NCBI GenBank assembly: GCA_035079385.1
Contig: JAVHKY010000018.1
Coordinates: forward strand, 3,348,001-3,412,000
From: Aspidiotus rigidus
Lineage: Eukaryota > Arthropoda > Insecta > Hemiptera > Diaspididae
Reading direction: 5' to 3'
Length of the DNA: 64,000 nt
Shown: positions 62,001 through 64,000 of the stretch, one piece after another
Layout: every line of letters starts with the position of its first letter
How positions within the stretch are numbered: position 1 is the stretch's first letter
The notes under the pieces: model-generated
What the model saw: the letters and a program-made list of their open reading frames with translations, nothing else
What the model was told of the DNA's origin: nothing
Database searches by the model: none
Position numbers and translations under genes: made by a program

Positions 62001-64000
62001 TTTCTTTATAATAAATACTTATTTTTTTTTAAACATGAAATGAATAATTTGGAATTTTTGACCTTGAAGATAATTCTTGAAATTTGAATTACAATTATTA
62101 TTATTATTGGTTAAAAAAAAGAAAAGAAAACAGTTATTCTTATTGAAATAATTATTGCAAAAATATTATAATAATGAGTAATCATAATTAGCAAATCGTG
62201 GCTCAGAATGTAGAAAAATAAGTCTGGAAAAATTAGAGAAAAGTCGAGTTATTTTATAATTCAAAAGAAGTGGGAACCTAGCAATTAGAAATTCTCCTGT
62301 GTGTTTCTAAATTGTTTGTGATTTAAAGCTAGAAGATTTATCAAGTCGAAAAGTCAGAGCTCAAAATTTACATAGCTAGGAGGAGGGGTATACTCCCTCC
62401 CTCCGTTGAGGTTCACAATTTACTCTGACCGCGATGTTCTATTGATCGGGAAATTTTCCAATCCTCGCGTTGGAAAACCGCGAAAAACTGCAAAATCACG
62501 GATTTTACGAAGTTTGCCCAGAACACTATTTCTTGTAATCGCAATTTTTATGCGATTCAGATGATTGAATTTGCAAAGATGGTAGTGAGAAATTTCCTCA
62601 GAAGTTTCTGAAAAGTCTTGGATCGGTCCTCGGTAAATCCTAGAAAAGTCTTGGATTTTCTATTAATTTTTAAGGGTAGATATCTTGCGATTTTCCATTA
62701 ACAAATTTTTGGCTTCGCCATTGTTCTCTCCCTAAACAGGGTCAGCCAACTACTGAGACTGGCTTGACATTGGAAATTCTCGAAGTTCTATCTACTGCAT
62801 TTACAGTACTGACCCTTCAAATACAGGATGTCTACCAGGTTGACTAAGTCAACTTAGTCAATTAAAGTCAACTTTTTTGAAACATGGTCAACTAAGTCAA
62901 GTAAAGTCAATTTTTCTATCCGTAGGTCAACTAAAAAATCTGATTTTTTTCTTCTTGTTGTCTTAATAATTATTAATTATAACGAATGATAAACTTTCCG
63001 TTTTTCTCTTCATGTTTATTTTATTTTATTTTATTTATTGTACACTAAATATCAAGGTATGCCAACAAACTACTGACTTTTAAAATGATACTTTTCTTAA
63101 TTAAATATTAATTTTCGCAAACAACTACAAAAATTCCAAAATTACGATATTAGTTTGGAGAGGGGGGGGCAGTTCGATATTTTTAGGGTCAAATAAAATA
63201 TCGAAAAACGGGGTCAACTAATGTCAACTATTTTCATTTTTCAATTCTGGTAGACACCCTAAAATATAAATATTCGAGCCAGTCATCCGCTAGAAGCACT
63301 GCTACCGACTAAATTGGAACCGGATTCTTAAGGATTTTAAAATGAGTCGAGAACGAAATTTGAAGACAGTAAAATTTCCTACGAGTTACCCTCTTCTGAA
63401 ATTAATTGATTCCGATCGATTCAAAGCTTCCGGCCACCATCGATATCGCGACTAGAGGAATTTGAAAGTGTGGCGCATTCGATGACGCCCGTGGTTTTTT
63501 ACCTTTTGGGTTGAGGCCTGAGGAAAAATTAGTTTCTGTGGAAGAGAAAGGTTCGCAAGAAATGTAGATGGGGCTGGAGACGATCTTATAATGCGAATTT
63601 TCAGAATTGAAGAATGTTCGAATGCTTCTGCAAACGAGATTTATGTTATTTTATATGATATCGCGCGTTGTGGTTTTTTTTGTCGCACGCTCTCTTTTTC
63701 CTCCATTAAATTTCACGTAACTGTCACCTGATTCCATCTCATTTCCTCTTCGATTTTTTTTATTTATATACACGCGTTGAATAGCCGGGTATAAGATTTT
63801 TTCCTGCTGGAACTTGTTGGAAAGGAAGGTGATCAAATTCCCATAAAATTGAGAAAACGGAACGAATTTTACGAGTCGATCAATACTGTATTTTTATTGT
63901 TTGTACAACATTGTTTTTAATTATCTTGTTGTTTCGAATTTCATTTTCGCAGGCTGCAATACTACAACAAACCGCCGAATACATATATCAATTAGAGCAA
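20306..64000 (+). CDS. crp: Transcription factor AP-4 (cropped) bHLH protein, 5' part of gene
   Basis: Exon 1 is 20306-20394, exon 2 is 21348-21585, and exon 3 starts at 63953 and leaves the window. The joins are in phase (phase 2, then phase 0). The product seen so far is 125 residues. After a Ser/Gly/Pro-rich N-terminus come KRMRREIANSNERRRM (basic region, from about residue 71), QSINAGFQSLRSLLP (helix 1), HHEGEKLSK (loop) and AAILQQTAEYIYQLEQ (helix 2). This wording is almost diagnostic of TFAP4/AP-4, a bHLH-zipper factor that binds CAGCTG as a homodimer; the fly orthologue cropped controls tracheal terminal branching and cell growth. The leucine zippers expected after helix 2 lie beyond the window. 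The second intron is 42,367 bases and separates loop from helix 2. Confidence 0.93.
21348..21585 (+). CDS. crp: AP-4 exon 2 with basic region and helix 1
   Basis: The acceptor is TTGCAG and the donor is AAG|GTGAGT. It encodes residues 30-109, including the basic region NSNERRRM and helix 1. The exon ends after GEKLSK, a phase 0 boundary inside the bHLH. Confidence 0.95.
21586..22869. other. Start of AP-4 intron 2, no gene seen
   Basis: No coding signal. A run of 12 C lies at 21999-22010. A segment near 22690-22715 (GTCAATTTAACATTGTACGG) resembles the right arm of the small element at 34466-34616 and may be a damaged relative. Confidence 0.35.
22870..23107 (+). mobile_element. Truncated CAGGGTGTCCAC-type element with 47-T run
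   Basis: It begins CAGGGTGTCCACTTGTCTGG and follows the intact element at 36801-37045 closely (GTCATGGAATTTTGTGAGAC, GAGATACGTCAAAAAAA, GTGGAGATTATAGTCTGG). The right terminal repeat is missing after about 23107. The internal T tract, which is short and interrupted in the other copy, has grown to 47 uninterrupted T (22992-23038). Confidence 0.75.
23108..26114. other. Intronic sequence, no gene or repeat recognised
   Basis: Short ORFs on both strands show no family features. From about 25000 to 25640, CG dinucleotides and words such as TTCGTGATTTG are more common, which could mark regulatory DNA inside the intron, but no site was pinned down. Confidence 0.35.
26115..27200. repeat. Diverged tandem duplication of about 560 bases
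   Basis: Two units (about 26115-26675 and 26691-27200) share the same ordered phrases: GTAAGTTGTGCAC, ATTATGAAACAACGA, GAGATTTGTGTCTGAGA or its variant, TTCCTATCATTTA, and TTACCCGAAT at the end. They have drifted by many substitutions and small indels. Confidence 0.7.
27201..28010. repeat. Degenerate short-unit repeats
   Basis: A phrase of the type GAGTTCAAAGGTCACGATTTTCC, with pyrimidine-rich spacers (CCGCCCCCCTCC, CTCTCTCTCCCCCCC), recurs four or five times at intervals of about 90-130 bases from 27580 to 27990. Units are strongly diverged and no boundaries are clear. Confidence 0.4.
28011..33470. other. Intronic sequence, only simple repeats recognised
   Basis: No gene or complete transposon is supported. 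Simple repeats are an AAT run at about 32128-32150 and a GT run at about 32880-32903. The ORF at 30188-30550 lacks family features. Phrases such as AGTTCGAAGTTCAAAATTTTT recur from 31150 to 31450, suggesting another worn tandem repeat. The stretch 32550-33300 is richer in CG and could include regulatory DNA. Confidence 0.35.
33473..34384. mobile_element. Pogo/Tigger-like non-autonomous element with perfect TIRs and TA duplication
   Basis: Left end CAGTCGATGCCGACTATAAC (33473 on) and right end GTTATAGTCGGCATCGACTG (to 34384) are perfect complements, continuing into CGA for about 22 bases in all. TA flanks both ends (33471-33472 and 34385-34386). The CAGTC start, the CTATAACGA continuation and the TA target fit the pogo/Tigger branch of Tc1-mariner. 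The 912-base interior encodes no transposase that I recognise. Confidence 0.85.
34466..34616. mobile_element. Short inverted-repeat element (about 150 bases)
   Basis: The left arm GTCGTACAAAGTTAAATTGA and right arm TCAATTCAACTTTGTACGGC are complementary at 18 of 20 positions, and flanking bases extend the pairing weakly. No clear target duplication. A possible damaged relative lies near 22690-22715. Confidence 0.55.
34617..35639. other. Intronic sequence with homopolymer runs
   Basis: No gene. T-rich runs lie at about 35027-35044 and 35200-35223, with a C-rich stretch around 35128-35152. Confidence 0.35.
35640..36795. repeat. Tandem array, unit about 205 bases
   Basis: The ordered phrases GCTACCCTAAGGGATCTAGA, ATATCAGCGGGAGA, GAACTCAATGATCTCGACTC and GTCTGACCCCTGATCCCA recur. 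The GCTACCC anchor falls near 35763, 35967, 36303, 36511 and 36721, so spacing is 204-210 bases apart from one enlarged interval. The last unit is followed directly by the element at 36801. Confidence 0.8.
36801..37045. mobile_element. Intact CAGGGTGTCCAC-type element with 5-base duplication
   Basis: It runs from CAGGGTGTCCACTT to AAGTGGACACCCTG (14-base inverted ends) and is flanked by TGTTG on both sides (36796-36800 and 37046-37050). Inside, the words GTCGGGGAA, GTCAGAAAA, GTCAGGGAA, GTCTGGAAA and GTCATGGAAA run in the same direction at both ends. It encodes nothing. Confidence 0.9.
37051..38195. other. Intronic sequence, no gene seen
   Basis: Short ORFs only. No repeat ends recognised. 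Confidence 0.35.
38196..38306. mobile_element. Very short inverted-repeat element (about 111 bases)
   Basis: The left end GGGCCCGTTTACACGACCGA and right end TCGCTCGTGTAAACGGCTC are largely complementary (CCGTTTACACGA/TCGTGTAAACGG perfect). The interior is rich in CTCGC/GCGAG words. Flanking TTTCC appears on both sides but is not a clean duplication. Confidence 0.6.
38307..40040. other. Intronic sequence, no gene seen
   Basis: No coding or transposon signal that I can support. Confidence 0.35.
40897..41742. mobile_element. Pogo/Tigger-like element inserted in the tandem array
   Basis: The left end CACTGGAAACTCTATATAAC and right end GTTATATAGAGTTTCCACTG are complementary but for one base, with TA on both sides (40895-40896 and 41743-41744). 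The neighbouring unit at about 40711-40725 keeps the empty site AATAACTATTGTAG, exactly what remains if the element and one TA are removed. The repeated word TTCGTTATATAGA is typical of this group. No transposase. Confidence 0.9.
40993..41383. mobile_element. Second inverted-repeat element nested inside the Tigger-like one
   Basis: The left end GGGCACGTCCATAAATTACG and right end CGTAATTTAAGGACGCCC pair with few mismatches. Flanks TCTTATTT (40985-40992) and TCTTTTTG (41384-41391) agree at 6 of 8 positions, suggesting an old 8-base target duplication. C-rich and GTGAGATTT words fill the interior. Confidence 0.75.
42521..45699. other. Intronic sequence with one possible element relic
   Basis: The tandem array fades out between 42520 and about 42850. 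A stretch at about 44890-45000 (GACTTGAAAAG, GTCTGAAAATCTTACCCTAA) resembles the interior of the CAGGGTGTCCAC-type elements without their ends. No gene is supported. Confidence 0.4.
45700..46570. repeat. Tandem array, unit about 125-135 bases
   Basis: The phrase TCTGTTCGCTCGCAACTTGA recurs near 46001, 46125 and 46317, with weaker forms near 45750 and 46452. Each is preceded by GTTGGAAATTGG and TTCAAGTCCGC and followed by TTGACTTCTCT, ATTTCATC and CAAAGTCTCGAGTCTTGA. About six worn units. A C-rich insertion lies near 45915-45945. Confidence 0.75.
46571..47759. other. Intronic sequence, no gene seen
   Basis: The ORF at 46740-46997 has no recognisable features. No repeats identified. Confidence 0.35.
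47760..49345 (+). CDS. Unidentified coding-like ORFs (48335-48871 best)
   Basis: The frame at 48335-48871 encodes 178 residues of balanced composition, with segments such as HGLHQLNYSGKMEVALYSR, CKNWFIGFNGCDGRMYLVEA and YDIIFSGPRAHEYLFRYF. It is preceded by an acceptor-like AACATTACAG (about 48325). Near its end a possible weak donor (G|GTTCAT, about 48857) and the acceptor AACAG (about 48950) would join it in phase to GENENKPILKVPKKMM ending at a TGA near 49053. A further 77-residue frame lies at 49112-49345, and a weaker one at 47760-48161. I recognise no family. Possibilities are a host gene nested in the AP-4 intron, a retrocopy, or part of an unfamiliar mobile element. Confidence 0.35.
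49346..50100. other. Intronic sequence with a worn direct repeat
   Basis: Phrases TGATGACGTCATC (near 49988 and 50070) and AAGTTGGGTTAGG / GAGCTGGGTTAGG lie about 80-170 bases apart in direct order. Both copies contain the TGACGTCA palindrome. No gene. Confidence 0.4.
50112..50570 (-). pseudogene. LINE reverse-transcriptase fragment
   Basis: Reading leftwards, LEDALKKFKNARAPGEDGAP (near 50500-50440) corresponds to the KNxKAPGxDG segment of non-LTR reverse transcriptases. After a break comes LLECQNGFRKGRFCTDASFT (near 50220-50170), matching the EEQNGFRKGRS segment. Stops and frame changes separate them and no palm motif remains. It lies just left of the Penelope-like element and is unrelated to it. 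Confidence 0.65.
50816..50828. repeat. Left target-site duplication of the Penelope-like element
   Basis: TATTGTGTAGAAT, identical to 55915-55927 in direct orientation and immediately outside the inverted repeats. Confidence 0.85.
50993..51424 (-). pseudogene. Penelope GIY-YIG endonuclease domain (left copy)
   Basis: Open frame with SGVYKMECNDC, GIYIGETGRQLKIRIDEYRK, FADHLITTGH and, at the end, YEYDSHCDDSLVQS. The GIY and YIG equivalents (GVY and YIG) and the conserved Arg of GR-x-L-x-x-R are present. It follows the RT after one frameshift near 51485. In intact elements this domain nicks the target for reverse transcription. Confidence 0.85.
51478..52130 (-). pseudogene. Penelope reverse transcriptase, palm and thumb part
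   Basis: From right to left: KFCKFEGKFFEFPEEV, then GIPIGSPLGSLISEVFM (RT motif B), WHRYVDDVLCMW (the catalytic YVDD) and INFLDLTI. A frameshift near 51695 moves the frame to NSYIHRLTSIPLDHL and onward to 51478. The LINE interrupts the reading frame on the right at about 52124. Confidence 0.9.
52125..54954 (+). mobile_element. Jockey-type LINE inserted in the Penelope-like element
   Basis: Plus-strand non-LTR retrotransposon carrying an ORF2 with endonuclease and reverse transcriptase, AATAAA at 54927-54932 and a 14-A tail (54941-54954). The flanks TTTGCAAAATTTAGG (about 52110-52124) and TTGCAAAAATTGGG (from about 54956) are near copies of one piece of Penelope RT sequence, a target duplication of about 10-15 bases since altered at up to three positions. 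No gag-like ORF1 is present, so the copy is probably 5'-truncated shortly before ORF2. Confidence 0.9.
52168..54833 (+). pseudogene. Jockey-type ORF2: AP endonuclease plus reverse transcriptase, two frameshifts
   Basis: The first frame is 52168-54282 (704 residues). The endonuclease has LTWNANGIVSRWHELNHFL, MITETHL, GGDLNAKHPSWG and TSHLPLILTI. The RT has KKAPGPDRVNADML, YRPISLLSITSKVFERIL, EEQFGFREKHSSVEQAH, TVFLDVANAFDRVWHKGL (motif A), GVPQGSILGPTLYILF (motif B) and AVFADDTAVSA (motif C, FADD). A one-base shift near 54280 moves to SVHVDFALRHHG, YLGLHLDSKLNW and LLGRYSKLALSSKR. A four-base ATGA duplication near 54510 moves to IYKSILKPVWTYGLSLWGT and RFQNKVLRAITDAPWY, ending at 54833. The C-terminal wording is characteristic of the Jockey clade. 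Confidence 0.92.
54957..55352 (-). pseudogene. Penelope reverse transcriptase, N-terminal part
   Basis: PPLLYGLPKLHKKDTPMRPV and LCSFDVVSLFPSIP (RT motif A with its catalytic Asp) precede the LINE insertion. The frame continues in meaning at 52124 on the other side (CWSPNFCNF against QPKFCKF). The N-terminus is cut at about 55352, where the inverted copy starts. Confidence 0.9.
55358..55914 (+). pseudogene. Inverted 5'-truncated Penelope copy with GIY-YIG domain
   Basis: The frame 55370-55714 repeats the left copy with few changes (GIYIGETGRQLKIRIDEHRK, then LITTGHGFKEG), and non-coding sequence is shared to about 55878. It has no RT. Orientation is opposite to the main element, so the two can pair as a stem of about 520 bases. 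Confidence 0.9.
55915..55927. repeat. Right target-site duplication of the Penelope-like element
   Basis: TATTGTGTAGAAT, identical to 50816-50828. The right arm carries about 36 extra bases just inside it that the left arm lacks. Confidence 0.85.
55928..56095. other. Spacer between Penelope-like element and foldback
   Basis: Short stretch without coding signal. Confidence 0.35.
56096..56316. repeat. Foldback (long imperfect hairpin)
   Basis: The left arm (about 56100-56191), starting ATAAGGCTTTTCCAGCGTTC, pairs with the right arm (about 56231-56316), ending GAACGCTGGAAAAGCCTTAT, at roughly 85-90% over about 90 bases, with a loop near 40 bases. The right arm is then broken by the element at 56317-56604 and resumes as CTTATAGTTGG. 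The left arm shows the uninterrupted version. Confidence 0.85.
56317..56604. mobile_element. CAGGGTGTCTAC element, GTCATGAA subfamily
   Basis: 288 bases from CAGGGTGTCTAC to GTAGACACCCTG, flanked by CTTAT on both sides (56312-56316 and 56605-56609). GTCATGAA (or GTCATAAA) occurs about seven times at the left and several times at the right, always in the same direction. It encodes nothing. Confidence 0.92.
56690..56758. mobile_element. Right-end remnant of a CAGGGTGTCCAC-type element
   Basis: CTCAGAAAAGTCGGCAAATT, then TTCATTG and GAGTGGCCACCCTG match the right end of the element at 36801-37045 with small changes. No left end was found. Confidence 0.55.
56759..59579. other. CG-richer intronic stretch without a recognised gene
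   Basis: Between about 56980 and 58460 the sequence is richer in G+C and CG than most of the intron, and overlapping ORFs appear on both strands, as expected when stop codons are rare by composition. I see no family motifs. An internal promoter or enhancer of AP-4 is possible. From 59040 to 59290, words such as TAGTATAAG and GAGTGGCTC recur. Confidence 0.35.
58112..58143. repeat. Perfect GC-rich hairpin
   Basis: Arms GCGCTTCTGCGTTC and GAACGCAGAAGCGC (14 base pairs) flank the loop TATC. It is too short for a microRNA precursor unless the stem is extended by imperfect pairing. Confidence 0.85.
59580..60140 (-). pseudogene. R1-like LINE reverse-transcriptase relic
   Basis: Reading leftwards: LSAGSVVGPLL (near 60105, like CPQGSVLGPLLWN, motif B), FTYAHDTLLIL (near 60010, like YADDLLIL, motif C), then RERVAEL, KLKSILDVRKNE and, at the end, LNQGLSGHGAF (near 59590), which resembles the TQLLTGHGCF segment after the RT in R1-group elements. 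Several stops and frame changes interrupt it. No ends identified. Confidence 0.65.
60311..60838. mobile_element. CAGGGTGTCTAC element, GTCAAGTAA subfamily
   Basis: 528 bases from CAGGGTGTCTACC to AGTAGACACCCTG, flanked by ACTTT (60306-60310 and 60839-60843). GTCAAGTA-type words occur several times at each end in the same direction (for example GTCAAGTAAAAGTCAAG). The middle (about 60440-60740) is unrelated sequence without a gene. Confidence 0.92.
60844..61160. other. Intronic spacer with GTATACTG words
   Basis: The words CAGTATACTGGGCCTGA, GCGGTATACTGG and ACTGTATGCTAGGG recur from 60880 to 60950. No gene. Confidence 0.4.
61165..61515. repeat. Diverged tandem duplication, period about 225 bases
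   Basis: The copies share CTAGACCTGATTCAGCGATTTGCG / CTGGACCTCACTCAGCGATT in part, then ACCTTGA, TCTTGGATTGATGTCCTCA / TCTGGATTGGCTTTCTTATG and a terminal TCACCTA. Only two units are seen. Confidence 0.6.
61881..62279. mobile_element. Possible distant relative of the CAGGGTGTCCAC elements
   Basis: The left edge AGGTCCCCACTTCT and right edge AGAAGTGGGAACCT form imperfect inverted ends. Just inside are GTCAGGGAAAGTCTGGAAAT on the left and GTCTGGAAAAATTAG on the right, in the same direction. The interior is AT-rich. No target duplication was found, so boundaries are uncertain. Confidence 0.5.
62280..62818. other. Intronic spacer, no gene seen
   Basis: No coding or transposon signal. GTCTTGGAT words near 62610-62655 are the only visible repetition. 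Confidence 0.35.
62824..63261. mobile_element. CAGGGTGTCTAC element, GTCAACTAA subfamily
   Basis: 438 bases from CAGGATGTCTACC to GGTAGACACCCTA (one change at each end from the consensus), flanked by AAATA (62819-62823 and 63262-63266). GTCAACTTAGTCAATTAAAG is near the left end, and GTCAACTAATGTCAACTA near the right, in the same direction. Confidence 0.88.
63267..63952. other. End of AP-4 intron 2
   Basis: No gene. The polypyrimidine tract and TTTTCGCAG acceptor for exon 3 lie at its right end. Confidence 0.5.
63953..64000 (+). CDS. crp: AP-4 exon 3 start (helix 2), cut by window end
   Basis: The acceptor is TTTTCGCAG. Sixteen codons encode AAILQQTAEYIYQLEQ, the second helix of the AP-4 bHLH. 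The exon is in phase with exon 2. Confidence 0.95.

Overview
This is eukaryotic, AT-rich nuclear DNA, most likely from an insect. Genes have short GT-AG introns in one place and a very long one in another. The Sfmbt gene has the invertebrate layout (FCS zinc finger, four MBT repeats, SAM). The transposons are typical of arthropods: Penelope-like, Jockey-type LINE, P-element, pogo/Tigger-like and small non-autonomous elements. A hemipteran is my guess, but nothing in the sequence fixes the order. Coordinates of spliced genes are my own reading of splice sites; no transcript data were available. || Layout. Positions 1-7490 hold almost no recognisable gene, only an unidentified pair of overlapping ORFs at the left end. 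A decayed P-element transposase lies at about 7500-8100 (minus). A tight minus-strand cluster follows: METTL23 (9544-10680), SLIRP (9251-9508) and ACBD6 (8490-9176). Only 34 bases separate METTL23 from SLIRP and 74 separate SLIRP from ACBD6. A short divergent promoter region with a CRE palindrome (10681-11000) separates this cluster from Sfmbt on the plus strand (coding exons 11699-18373, 13 exons, about 874 residues), which encodes a Polycomb-group protein. Next comes the start of the bHLH factor AP-4 (TFAP4; cropped in Drosophila). Exon 1 is at 20306-20394, exon 2 at 21348-21585, and exon 3 begins at 63953 and runs off the window. || The AP-4 intron of 42,367 bases splits the bHLH domain and fills two thirds of the window. 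I see no host gene in it that I can name. It is a stack of repeats: three tandem arrays (about 205-, 180- and 130-base units), a Penelope-like retroelement with an inverted partial copy and a 13-base target duplication, a Jockey-type LINE inserted into that element, two relics of other LINE reverse transcriptases, a foldback element, two pogo/Tigger-like elements, and several other inverted-repeat elements. || The most notable signal is a set of short elements that share the terminus CAGGGTGTC(T/C)AC and a 5-base target duplication. Each subfamily carries its own subterminal word (GTCATGAA, GTCAAGTAA, GTCAACTAA, or GTCAGGGAA/GTCTGGAAA), repeated in direct orientation at both ends. Several insertions can be checked inside the window because an undamaged copy of the target survives in a sister repeat or in the other arm of a hairpin. 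|| The three minus-strand genes have no known common pathway: METTL23 is a methyltransferase, SLIRP a mitochondrial RNA-binding protein, and ACBD6 an acyl-CoA carrier. Their spacing is nevertheless close enough to suggest shared transcription.
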